A stretch of DNA of 64,000 nt, from the NCBI GenBank assembly GCA_902553145.1, contig CACDKD010000003.1:128168-192167 (forward strand), given 5' to 3'. Under the pieces are notes generated by a model. It did no database searches and was not told the DNA's origin. It was given only the letters and a program-made list of their open reading frames with translations. The position numbers and the translations under genes were made by a program. The stretch comes from an uncultured Gammaproteobacteria bacterium. GTDB lineage: Bacteria; Pseudomonadota; Gammaproteobacteria; Steroidobacterales; UBA11654. Position 1 is the stretch's first letter. Each line of letters begins with the position of its first letter. Below, in pieces: positions 1-8,144 of the stretch.

Positions 1-1
1 C

Positions 2-724
2 GGTATCCAAGATTCTAGAGCATCAACTTTCCTGGAACTGGAAGATGCTGTTATGAAAGCAAAGCAGTTCAAAAGATCTCGAAATTTAATTTTGAGAGGC
101 GGATTCTTTGATACTGGGGAATATACTGAAAGGGATCTCGAAGCTTTATCAGACCTCATTGATCAGAAAAAGCCTTTGATAGTAAAAACCAATAGAGCCA
201 GCGATATGTTAAGAATGATTGAGTTCTCTAAAAAACATGAAATCAATATCATTTTCCATGGCGCCAAGGAGGCATGGAGAATCGCAGATCAATTGGCCGA
301 ATCGAACATACCAGTCATTATTGATCCGATGGATAATATTCCAAGCTCATTTGATTCTATTGGTGCAAGGATTGATGCGGCATCTCTTCTAACCGACTCC
401 GGGGTTAATGTATTGATCGGTATAGCTGATGCTCACAACTCCTTTCTTAGTCGACAAGGCGCTGGAAATGCAGTCGCTAACGGAATGGATCGGTATGAAG
501 CAATCAAGGCATTGACCATAAATATTGCCGAAGCATTTGGATTAGCTGATTCGCTTGGAAGCATTCAGATTGGTAAAAATGCCGATTTAGTTCTTTGGGA
601 TGGAGACCCTCTCGAAGTAAGCACTTTCTCTGACGTAGTTATCATCAATGGTGAAATAATGAGTGACATGACTCGCTCAAAAAGACTTCGTGATCGTTAC
701 CTAGAGGTAATTGGACTAAAATAA
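2..724 (+). CDS. Amidohydrolase family protein, C-terminal part (5' end outside window)
   Basis: The reading frame is open to the left edge, so the start lies before the window; the first internal ATG is at 53. About 240 residues are visible. They fit the C-terminal half of an imidazolonepropionase-like metal-dependent amidohydrolase: an ADAHNS segment where the last catalytic aspartate/metal-site region is expected, then an EAIKALTIN helix, then the family's closing GSIQIGKNADLVLWDGDP motif. That last motif marks the return to the composite beta-sandwich domain. No substrate can be assigned from this half. The gene converges on the Wzi-like gene with one base between them and no visible terminator. 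Confidence 0.75.
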   Translation, partial: GIQDSRASTFLELEDAVMKAKQFKRSRNLILRGGFFDTGEYTERDLEALSDLIDQKKPLIVKTNRASDMLRMIEFSKKHEINIIFHGAKEAWRIADQLAESNIPVIIDPMDNIPSSFDSIGARIDAASLLTDSGVNVLIGIADAHNSFLSRQGAGNAVANGMDRYEAIKALTINIAEAFGLADSLGSIQIGKNADLVLWDGDPLEVSTFSDVVIINGEIMSDMTRSKRLRDRYLEVIGLK

Positions 725-725
725 G

Positions 726-2498
726 TTAATTTCTTTTTGAAATTGTTTCGTCCACTGATGCCAGGTAATCAGACAGGCTGGTATCGTTTGAAGACTTTGA
801 GAGTTGATCAATGATTTCATTGGTTGATTTAAACTGAGGCGTGTAATTTGCAAATGCAGTATCTCCTCTATCAACCGCTGTTTGATCAATCAGCGATATT
901 ATTGAAGCAAGCTCGCTTTCATTGAAAGAAACAAATTGAATAATTTCTAGGTTGCTTGAATCAATGTTTTCAATTTTTTCTTCCTGAACTTCAATGAGAT
1001 CAATGTATTCTGAGAAGTCTCTTGCTTTTTGTTCATATAGATCAATCGAATTATTCCAAACCACATATAGCCTCGGATCTTTTTCTGATGATCCAGACAC
1101 TTTATCTTTATAAATATCGAACCCTAATCCAACATCAAAACTTCCAAGTGGAATGTCATACCAATAAAGATCAAATTGATAACCCAAATTAAAGTTCAAA
1201 AAATCTGTGGCATTCTTTGTGAATGTATAACCCATATCAGAGCCTCGATTAATTCTTCCAATGGAAACTGAAGACTTATAAAGTTGAGTATCATCGAGGA
1301 TCAATATCGCACCCATCGATAAGGCTAGAGAGTCTCCATCCAGTGAGTGTCCAATATTGACTCCATCATTTTGATAAGCGGATGGATATTTTTCATTTTG
1401 GTAAGCGCAACCATACTTACTCCGACCACCGAAGATCCCACATGTTGTGGAAGAAAATTCACTAAAGAATCTATAAGATTCAATTTTTTCACTTTCCGCT
1501 AAACTTCCCCATGTCTCAATACCAAATATCCCAAGAGATTTATCAAGCGAGGTACCAGAAATTTGACCATAGGTTGCGTATGGAATATCAAATAAGAAGC
1601 CCGATACCCTATAGTCGATTGTATTCAAATCATAGACATTTCCAGACCCAGTTAATCCGTCAACAATACTACTGAACCCACATCCATCATCTTTGTCACA
1701 AATCACTGCTGATTTAGAGAAGCCAAGTTCAAGATTCTCTCTTGGTTTTATCCCTAGCCTGAGAGCACTAAATCGACGATCCGGCGTAAGATCATTATTC
1801 TTGATATCACCAAGAATGAAGGCCAAATCCCATCCTCCTAGGATGCTTAAAAAACGATTCTCAAAAGGATCTGAAAAGTTTCTCTCGACAGAAATCCCTC
1901 TGATCGGTTTTGAATTGGATGAAAGGACTGTACTACCCATCCAGCCTGGACCCCACCAATTTTTTTTGGAACCAATGGTCATCGAATAATTGCCTCTTGC
2001 AAGAGATACATATGTTTCATCAAGAACTTGTCCGTCCTCAGTTTTCTCAAATCTTAAATTTATTGCGACATTTTCAGACATGTATGAAGTTTCAGTGGCG
2101 ACATACTTCTTGTTATTTACAGGATCCAAGAAAGTCATGATTCTATCTGGATTTTTAGAAATCTTGATTTCTGCGTTTGCAGAGATGCCTCCCATTTCTT
2201 CTTCAATGAGCCTTTGCCTGATTCTTTGTAAAGATAATAATGTTTCGGTTGAAAGCTCTGAAATATTCTCAACTCTAAGATTGTAAGCAACATCACCCCA
2301 TGAAATAGGCCAAGTATTTATTGGGATATCTAATAATCCAGAATCCGAAAGAATTTGAAGATCATGCTTTACCAATACATCATCTGGATTCATCCATGGT
2401 TTTGCTTCTAGATTATCGATTGGTTGATAAAATAGGAAAACCAAGAAGAAAGATTTTACCCAAAGTTTTAAGATCAATTTTTGTTTCATTTGTGGCAT
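726..2498 (-). CDS. Wzi-like capsule assembly / outer-membrane beta-barrel protein
   Basis: 590 residues. The N-terminus has a basic stretch, a hydrophobic core (FFLVFLFY) and then the mature protein, consistent with Sec export. The segment after it, with DLQILSDSG followed by NTWPISWGDV, is the signature opening of the capsule-assembly Wzi family. Alternating polar and hydrophobic strands typical of a beta barrel follow (for example GSKKNWWGPGWMG). Wzi is an outer-membrane lectin that anchors group 1 capsule in enterobacteria, but family members occur in many marine bacteria without a capsule locus, and no wza/wzc genes are near. The start could be the first or the fourth residue (both Met). 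The C-terminal ~100 residues are acidic and not obviously barrel. It diverges from the esterase gene. Confidence 0.7.
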   Translation of the reverse strand: MPQMKQKLILKLWVKSFFLVFLFYQPIDNLEAKPWMNPDDVLVKHDLQILSDSGLLDIPINTWPISWGDVAYNLRVENISELSTETLLSLQRIRQRLIEEEMGGISANAEIKISKNPDRIMTFLDPVNNKKYVATETSYMSENVAINLRFEKTEDGQVLDETYVSLARGNYSMTIGSKKNWWGPGWMGSTVLSSNSKPIRGISVERNFSDPFENRFLSILGGWDLAFILGDIKNNDLTPDRRFSALRLGIKPRENLELGFSKSAVICDKDDGCGFSSIVDGLTGSGNVYDLNTIDYRVSGFLFDIPYATYGQISGTSLDKSLGIFGIETWGSLAESEKIESYRFFSEFSSTTCGIFGGRSKYGCAYQNEKYPSAYQNDGVNIGHSLDGDSLALSMGAILILDDTQLYKSSVSIGRINRGSDMGYTFTKNATDFLNFNLGYQFDLYWYDIPLGSFDVGLGFDIYKDKVSGSSEKDPRLYVVWNNSIDLYEQKARDFSEYIDLIEVQEEKIENIDSSNLEIIQFVSFNESELASIISLIDQTAVDRGDTAFANYTPQFKSTNEIIDQLSKSSNDTSLSDYLASVDETISKRN

Positions 2499-2570
2499 TC
2501 TACTCTTTCGTTAAAAAATCTAAACAAATTATGCATTTTTAACGAATGTTATGTCATCATCGGCAAATGT

Positions 2571-4433
2571 ATGTTTTCAGTTAATATAAAAAAAATACTA
2601 TTAGTCATCCTAGCAAGTTATCTTGCTTCGTGCAGTATTCCAAAAACTGATTTCGAGCAGGATCAAAATACTCTTCTGACAATAGATAAAGGGTCTATCA
2701 TTGGTTCAAATAATGGCAATACATATCAATGGCTTGGTATTCAGTACGGTTCAATTCCTGATTCGAGCTATAGATGGAAAAGAGGAGCTGAAGCAGAAAA
2801 ATGGGATGGTGTTTATGAGGCCCTAGAATTTGGCAATACCTGCGTTCAAAAGGGATCACTAATCAATACTACAAAAAGAAGAAATTGGGGTGATATTGTC
2901 GGATCTGAAGATTGTTTATATCTCAATGTTTGGGCGCCTAAAGATGTATTTGATGACTTATCACAGAGTAAACCAGTGATGGTCTGGATCCATGGTGGCA
3001 GTAACGTTTCCGGTAATGCAGATTTTTACGATCCGAGTGAATTGGTTAGCAGCCAGGATGTAATAGTTGTCTCGATAAATTACCGTTTGGGACCATTTGG
3101 TTGGTTTAGACATCCAGATATAACTTCAACTGCTCAGAATCCAGAAGATCAATCAGGCAACTATGGCAATATTGATTCCATTCAAGCCCTTGAATGGGTT
3201 CAAAGAAACATTGAATTTTTCGGCGGCGATTCTTCAAATATCACAATTTTTGGTGAATCTGCTGGCGGTTATAATGTAGCTGCTTTATTGTCCGCAAAGA
3301 AAGCGAATGGACTTTTTCATAAAGCAATCATACAAAGTGGTGGAATCAGACCAGGCGATATTGAGCATTCTGAGTCATATCTAGAGAAAAACTTACCGTG
3401 GAAGAGTTACTCTTCAAGAGAACTCGTTAATGAGTTACTGGTAATGAATGAAATGGCATCGGATAGAAATTCAGCTGCAATATTGCAAGAAAATTTGTCT
3501 CAAAAAGAAATCGAAGCTCTAATGAGAAATGCCTCGTCCACAGAAATTTATGAAGCATACTTAGTAACAAAGACCAACACCGATGATATGTTGAGACCAT
3601 TTCCTGATGGTAATTTATTGAGTGAATTAGGAATTTTGGGTTCTTTGGAGAGTGGGTTTAATATGGATGTTCCAATAATGATTGGAACAAATCGAGATGA
3701 AATGAAATTGTTTCTCCTCAATAATCCTCGATTGACAAGAGAGTTTCTAAGAATACCTCGAATAAGAGATTTGGGTTTATGGAATGCTGTTTCAAAACAC
3801 AGAAGCAATTCGTGGAAATACTTGGCCGTTGATGAACCTGCCCAGAACTTGACAAGGTCTGGGAGATCAAACATCTATGCTTATCGATTTGATTGGGATG
3901 ATGAGCCAAGAAAATATGGAGTTGATCTAAAGAATTTACTTGGTGCGGCACATGCTTTTGAGATTCCTTTCGTGATGGGTAATTTTGATGAAGATGCACT
4001 TACGAAATACATACTCAGTAGAAAAAATATGGAGGAGGTCAAAACGCTTTCCCAGTCAATGATGAGTTATTGGGCTGAATTTGCATACAACGGAGATCCA
4101 GATAAAGGCAGAGAAGGAAATCTAACTGATTGGAAGGCTTGGGATCCCGGAAAGGGCAGGGAGAAGTATATTATATTCGACTCCACTCATGATGGGGGAA
4201 TAAGGATGACAAACGACTATCTCACAGAAGAAAAACTGATTGAAATGTTGGCCACAGACAATAAAATTCAAGATTATAAATGGAAGTGTGAGATTCTTGA
4301 TGCCGCAATCATGTTTGATCATCTCACGACTCAAAATGTACTAACTGACTTTAATGATAATCAATGCAGTGATCTTGATCCTTCGACAGAATGGAGAAAA
4401 TATTGGTACGATGAAAAGGAGCAACGCTACTAG
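2571..4433 (+). CDS. Type-B carboxylesterase family lipoprotein
   Basis: A 620-residue alpha/beta hydrolase of the carboxylesterase type B (para-nitrobenzyl esterase/cholinesterase) family. The ATG at 2571 is preferred over an upstream in-frame start at 2481 because it gives a clean lipoprotein signal peptide with lipobox LASC (Cys21) and because 2481 overlaps the divergent gene. Family marks are SEDCLYLNVWAP, the oxyanion segment WIHGGS, and the nucleophile elbow FGESAGG (Ser230 from this start). A likely catalytic His lies in the GAAHAFEIPFVMG motif. It would be anchored facing the periplasm or outside and hydrolyse carboxylic esters of unknown identity. The stop is 4 to 8 bases before the EVE-domain gene, so the two are probably co-transcribed. 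Confidence 0.8.
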   Translation: MFSVNIKKILLVILASYLASCSIPKTDFEQDQNTLLTIDKGSIIGSNNGNTYQWLGIQYGSIPDSSYRWKRGAEAEKWDGVYEALEFGNTCVQKGSLINTTKRRNWGDIVGSEDCLYLNVWAPKDVFDDLSQSKPVMVWIHGGSNVSGNADFYDPSELVSSQDVIVVSINYRLGPFGWFRHPDITSTAQNPEDQSGNYGNIDSIQALEWVQRNIEFFGGDSSNITIFGESAGGYNVAALLSAKKANGLFHKAIIQSGGIRPGDIEHSESYLEKNLPWKSYSSRELVNELLVMNEMASDRNSAAILQENLSQKEIEALMRNASSTEIYEAYLVTKTNTDDMLRPFPDGNLLSELGILGSLESGFNMDVPIMIGTNRDEMKLFLLNNPRLTREFLRIPRIRDLGLWNAVSKHRSNSWKYLAVDEPAQNLTRSGRSNIYAYRFDWDDEPRKYGVDLKNLLGAAHAFEIPFVMGNFDEDALTKYILSRKNMEEVKTLSQSMMSYWAEFAYNGDPDKGREGNLTDWKAWDPGKGREKYIIFDSTHDGGIRMTNDYLTEEKLIEMLATDNKIQDYKWKCEILDAAIMFDHLTTQNVLTDFNDNQCSDLDPSTEWRKYWYDEKEQRY

Positions 4434-4441
4434 GAGATATG

Positions 4442-4894
4442 ATGCAGTATTGGCTTATGAAATCAGAACCTGAAACCTACAGCATAGACGACCTGAAGGA
4501 ATTTAAAAAAGATCACTGGGATGGGATACGAAATTATCAGGTAAGAAACTTCTTCAGAGATCAGATGAAAGTTGGAGATAAAGCATTTTTTTATCATTCA
4601 AATTGCAAGGAGCCAGGCATAGTCGGAATGATGGAGATCGCGAGCAAAGCATACCCTGACCACACGGCTTTTGATTCTAAAGAGAAATACTTTGATGCAA
4701 AAAGTGATCCAGAGAATCCAAGATGGCTAATGCTCGATGTAAAGTATATTCGTCACACCAAGAGAAATATTACACTTTCTGAATTGAGAGAGCATGAGTC
4801 AATAAAAGATATGAGGCTTTTACAAAAAGGTAACCGCTTATCCGTAATACCCATGACAAAAAATGAGTGGGATTATATTTTAGGGCTGGAATGA
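4442..4894 (+). CDS. EVE domain (PUA-like) protein
   Basis: A 150-residue single-domain protein starting MQYWLMKSEPETYS, the hallmark opening of the EVE/thymocyte nuclear protein 1 family. WDGIRNYQVRNF and FFYHSN follow, forming the PUA-like fold that recognises modified bases. Two adjacent ATGs occur at 4439 and 4442. The second is chosen because AGGAG at 4432-4436 then sits at a normal distance. EVE proteins bind modified nucleotides in DNA or RNA and are often near restriction or toxin systems, but nothing of that kind is adjacent here. The gene overlaps the next start by ATGA, so translation is probably coupled. Confidence 0.85.
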   Translation: MQYWLMKSEPETYSIDDLKEFKKDHWDGIRNYQVRNFFRDQMKVGDKAFFYHSNCKEPGIVGMMEIASKAYPDHTAFDSKEKYFDAKSDPENPRWLMLDVKYIRHTKRNITLSELREHESIKDMRLLQKGNRLSVIPMTKNEWDYILGLE

Positions 4895-5295
4895 AACAAT
4901 TTAAGAACATCATTTCTCTCGCATTTTTATTGTTGGCGTCATCTGTCTATGCAGAAGACTCTAGAGTATTTTTTATAAAACCTTCAAATGGCGATGTGGT
5001 CGATAAAACTTTTGAAGTTGTTTTTGGCATCAGTGGGATGACATTGGCACCTGCAGGTACCTACGATAGTGGCACAGGTCATCACCATTTAATTATCGAT
5101 GCGCCGCTTCCCGACCTTTCGATGCCAGTTCCAGCAAACACACAGTATCTTCACTTTGGTAAGGGACAAGACAAAACCATGCTCACCTTAGAGCCTGGCA
5201 AGCATAAACTTCAAATGATACTTGGCGATGGAAATCATATCCCCCATAGCCCACCGATCTACTCTGAAATCATTGAGATTGAAGTCAAACCTTAA
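4891..5295 (+). CDS. Exported DUF4399 domain protein
   Basis: 134 residues. The ATG at 4891 overlaps the EVE stop (ATGA) and begins a typical Sec signal peptide ending around SVYA|EDS. The mature domain matches DUF4399, with FIKPSNGDVV near the start, the conserved GTGHHHLIID block, LHFGKGQ, and a terminal GKHKLQMILGDGNHIPH motif. The conserved histidines suggest metal binding, but the family's function is unknown. It would be periplasmic. Its 3' end overlaps the convergent hydrolase gene by 11 bases. Confidence 0.8.
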   Translation: MKQFKNIISLAFLLLASSVYAEDSRVFFIKPSNGDVVDKTFEVVFGISGMTLAPAGTYDSGTGHHHLIIDAPLPDLSMPVPANTQYLHFGKGQDKTMLTLEPGKHKLQMILGDGNHIPHSPPIYSEIIEIEVKP

Positions 5296-6112
5296 CCTTC
5301 TCAGCTTTTTTCATGAATGTTGAAATAAGCCTAACAGTTTCTTTTGTTTGCAGCTCAGTGGATGCTATGCCCGACTCAGCAAGGGGTTCAATTTGAACTC
5401 CTTCCAGTTCTTTTTTTATGATATCCAATTTATTGTAAAAGAAGTCGTCAATGGCTGACATCACCATCAGCGGTGCTCTTATCGTTTTTATCAATGATTT
5501 AAAGTCTTGATCCCATACAGCTGCAAAGGCTTGTTCTCTTCCTTTAATTGATCTTATAGCACCCAAAAACTCAGTGTTCACTAGATCAGAATCATAAGTT
5601 GGAAAGAGCGACTTCATTAATTCAAAGCTCTCCAAAAGATATTTTCCTTCAATATCTCTTTCCACAACAGATGAGGTCATTTTTTTAAACGACTCTCTCT
5701 CGTCCTCATCCAGATAAGCGACACCATTAAGAATTAGAGATATAGTCCGGTCTTTCCATGCATTTGCAATTTCAGCAGCAATATGTGTACCCGTATGATG
5801 AGCATAAATATGAAATTTTTCGATTCCAAGGGCATCCATTGATTCACACATCCAGTCGCGATAATCTTTCATATCAGGACTTCCATTCGGATCAAAAGAA
5901 GACCCAAATCCAGGCGTATCAATTGCATACAATGGCCTATCATGGAACATCTCTCTAATGATTGGTTCATACATGATTGAACTGGATGGAGTTCTATGAA
6001 GGAGTATGAGAGGGATTCCATCTTCACAATCATTTGTTCTATAGTGTATTTGACCAATAGGAAGCGATAGATAGGCTTTCTTGATTAAATTATTATTCGC
6101 ATTCATCATCAC
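5285..6112 (-). CDS. Alpha/beta hydrolase-fold protein with atypical nucleophile elbow
   Basis: 275 residues with the alpha/beta hydrolase fold: PLILLHRTPSSS as the oxyanion-hole segment after strand 3 and DTPGFGSS after strand 4. Where the fold normally has G-x-S-x-G, this protein reads A104-H-H106-T-G108, so the nucleophile position holds histidine. The C-terminal region (LAESGIASTEL) also lacks the usual catalytic His of a GGH motif. It may be a non-hydrolytic member or use other chemistry. Several Met codons crowd the start (MMMNAN), so the exact start is uncertain by a few residues. It is divergent from ubiX. Confidence 0.7.
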   Translation of the reverse strand: MMMNANNNLIKKAYLSLPIGQIHYRTNDCEDGIPLILLHRTPSSSIMYEPIIREMFHDRPLYAIDTPGFGSSFDPNGSPDMKDYRDWMCESMDALGIEKFHIYAHHTGTHIAAEIANAWKDRTISLILNGVAYLDEDERESFKKMTSSVVERDIEGKYLLESFELMKSLFPTYDSDLVNTEFLGAIRSIKGREQAFAAVWDQDFKSLIKTIRAPLMVMSAIDDFFYNKLDIIKKELEGVQIEPLAESGIASTELQTKETVRLISTFMKKAEKVKV

Positions 6113-6140
6113 TCTTAGACTAATCTAATTGTTTATAAAT

Positions 6141-6149
6141 TGATATAAT
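6141..6149 (+). promoter_or_regulatory. Extended -10 promoter of ubiX, probably leaderless transcript
   Basis: TGATATAAT at 6141-6149 is a perfect extended -10 (TGnTATAAT). Only seven bases separate it from the ATG at 6157, so transcription would begin at or within a base or two of the start codon. No Shine-Dalgarno sequence precedes the ATG. No good -35 is seen at 16-18 bases, as expected for extended -10 promoters. Confidence 0.55.
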
Positions 6150-6156
6150 CCTCAGC

Positions 6157-6720
6157 ATGAAAAGAATAATTGTTGGAATATCTGGTGCAAGCGGAGTCAT
6201 TTACGGCATTAGACTTCTTGAGATGTTAAAAGACATTGATGATGTGGAGTCTCATTTAGTGATGACCAATGGAGCCAAACTCAATATCACACTAGAAAGC
6301 GATTTCGAGCCTAAAAGTGTTGAAAAGCTTGCTGATGTGGTCCATAGCGATAAGAATTTAGGTGCAAGTATTGCCAGCGGATCTTACGAAACCGAAGGCA
6401 TGATCATTGCTCCATGTTCAATGAAAACTCTTTCGGGTGTTGCCAATTCCTATGCTGCAAATTTAATTGTTAGAGCGGCAGACGTGGTTTTAAAGGAAGG
6501 CAGAAGTTTGATCATTATTCCTAGAGAAACGCCGCTTCATTTAGGACACATTGATCTTCTGCGAAAAGTTTCATTAATGGGTGCTCATGTGGTTCCACCA
6601 AACCCGGCTTTTTATAATCATCCGAAATCTGTTGATGACATCGTCAATCACACTGTTGGCAGGGTGTTAGATTTAATTGGGGTTGACAATGAAGTGGTCA
6701 GCCGTTGGAAGGGTGTTTAA
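6157..6720 (+). CDS. ubiX: Flavin prenyltransferase UbiX
   Basis: 187 residues, the usual UbiX length. It begins KRIIVGISGASGVIYG (the flavin-phosphate binding GASG loop), continues with IAPCSMKTLSGVANSYAANL and the RETPLHLGHIDLL motif, and has PAFYNHP near the C-terminus, all diagnostic. UbiX prenylates FMN with dimethylallyl phosphate to make the prFMN cofactor that UbiD-family decarboxylases need. A UbiD-family gene lies 1.4 kb downstream on the same strand, separated by a PNPOx-like gene and an opposite-strand SDR. Together they form a cofactor-maker and user pair. Confidence 0.93.
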   Translation: MKRIIVGISGASGVIYGIRLLEMLKDIDDVESHLVMTNGAKLNITLESDFEPKSVEKLADVVHSDKNLGASIASGSYETEGMIIAPCSMKTLSGVANSYAANLIVRAADVVLKEGRSLIIIPRETPLHLGHIDLLRKVSLMGAHVVPPNPAFYNHPKSVDDIVNHTVGRVLDLIGVDNEVVSRWKGV

Positions 6721-6726
6721 TCAAGG

Positions 6727-7239
6727 ATGACCGATTCGTCTGCCGAAGGAATTCAAGAAAATGCAATTGAGATGCTCGAAGAGCATCATACAGTCACTAT
6801 CTCAACAAGGGATGAAAAATCGGTTTGGTCTGCAACTGTTTTTTACGTCTCAGATTCAAATCTGAACCTATTTTTTCTATCTGCTGAAAAAAGCAAGCAC
6901 ATTCAGCATATCAATATGATTCCTGAAGTTTCAGCAACAATATACAAAGATCAGAAAGATTGGGAAAAGATTAAAGGAATTCAAATGTCAGGAATAGTTG
7001 AAGAGCTTAAAGGTCAAGATCGAGAAGATGCAATCAACCAATATCTTGCAAAATATGAATATCTATATCGAGTGATAAATGAACCATTGAATCAAGACGA
7101 GGAGAAAATTGGATCACAATTTGCATCCATCCCTTTTTTTAAACTTCAGCCGACTTTTATAAGAATCATAGATAACCAAGTTGAATTTGGGCATAGAGAG
7201 CAAATTGAAAAAAAAGAGGGAAGGTGGGAGCTATTTTAA
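6727..7239 (+). CDS. Pyridoxamine 5'-phosphate oxidase-like (YhbP/UPF0306-type) FMN-binding protein
   Basis: 170 residues of the split-barrel flavin-binding fold. HHTVTISTRDEKSVWSATVFYV near the N-terminus, LFFLSAEKSKH in the middle and QMSGIVEEL fit the PNPOx-like YhbP group. Such proteins bind FMN or F420 and reduce or oxidise small molecules, but the substrate here is unknown. It starts six bases after ubiX, so it is probably in the same transcript, and its stop overlaps the end of the convergent SDR gene by four bases. Confidence 0.7.
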   Translation: MTDSSAEGIQENAIEMLEEHHTVTISTRDEKSVWSATVFYVSDSNLNLFFLSAEKSKHIQHINMIPEVSATIYKDQKDWEKIKGIQMSGIVEELKGQDREDAINQYLAKYEYLYRVINEPLNQDEEKIGSQFASIPFFKLQPTFIRIIDNQVEFGHREQIEKKEGRWELF

Positions 7240-8024
7240 AGGTCATCTGTGGAGTAGCTTGGGAGTTGCCCGAGGTGAGCACCACTGTCAACAATCAAAA
7301 TTTCCCCAGTAATCAAAGGCGCCCCCTCTAAGAACCAAACTAAGACCTCTGCCACATCTTCAGCAGATGCCACCTTTTTGAGTGGAAGATTGGTTTCCGC
7401 CTGCTCTATGAGAGATTCATATGCTTCATCGCTCATCCCGCCTTTTAACCATCGGGTTTTTATCGGACCTGGCGCCACCGCATTAATTCGAATTTCAGGC
7501 CCTAAGACATGAGCCAAAGATTTAGTCATTGCATTGAGCGCAGCTTTTGAAGTGACGTAAGCAATCGAGGAACCGACTGAATTTATTCCGGCTAATGAGG
7601 AGTCATTTACAATTGCACCGGAACCCGCTTTTTTCATATGAGGAACCACTGCTTTGATCATTTGATAAGCGCCAACAACATTCACAGCGTAAATCGATTG
7701 GAAATCGTCGATGGTCAAACCATCCAAGTTTTCAAAAGGATTGAATTTAGTCTGGCCAGCATTATTGACAAGATAGTCTATTCGACCCCATTTTTTAATG
7801 GCTTCAGTCACCATCGCTTTGCATTCATCATCTTTTGACACATCTGCTTGTATTACAATTGTCTCAGCGCCCAGTTCTTCTGCATGCTTTGCAGTCTCCA
7901 AAGCCTCATCCTTTGATCGCGTATAATTGATGACAACATTGCATCCTTTCTCTGCCAGAAGAATCGCTGTTGCAGCACCAACACCTGTTGCAGAACCAGT
8001 AATAATTGCTACTTTTTTAGCCAT
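7236..8024 (-). CDS. Short-chain dehydrogenase/reductase (SDR)
   Basis: 262 residues, a classical SDR. It has the Rossmann glycine motif TGSATGVG (residues 9-16), DVS at 61-63, NNAG at 87-90, catalytic Ser near 142-143 and the Y156-x3-K160 pair in YVTSK. VAPGPIKTRW follows. The C-terminal LITGEILIVDSGAHLG is also standard. It reduces or oxidises an alcohol/carbonyl with NAD(P), substrate unknown. It is transcribed opposite to the neighbouring ubiX/ubiD pair and shares the gap before ubiD with it. Confidence 0.85.
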   Translation of the reverse strand: MAKKVAIITGSATGVGAATAILLAEKGCNVVINYTRSKDEALETAKHAEELGAETIVIQADVSKDDECKAMVTEAIKKWGRIDYLVNNAGQTKFNPFENLDGLTIDDFQSIYAVNVVGAYQMIKAVVPHMKKAGSGAIVNDSSLAGINSVGSSIAYVTSKAALNAMTKSLAHVLGPEIRINAVAPGPIKTRWLKGGMSDEAYESLIEQAETNLPLKKVASAEDVAEVLVWFLEGAPLITGEILIVDSGAHLGQLPSYSTDDL

Positions 8025-8144
8025 GACATCTCACTCAATATTGATTTTCTATTGTATCGGTTAAACTTTGCAAAATCTTTGATTTAATTTGCATACTTGA
8101 AAAGGCACAATAATCTAATGGATTATGATTAAAGGAGAGAAAGA

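Noticed and set aside
1693-2286. Plus-strand open frames opposite the Wzi-like gene
   Set aside because: They lack recognisable domains or ribosome-binding sites and lie entirely inside a well-supported gene on the other strand; the same applies to the other antisense frames in the window.
2481-2570. N-terminal extension of the carboxylesterase from the upstream ATG
   Set aside because: It would hide the lipoprotein signal peptide and overlap the divergent Wzi-like gene.
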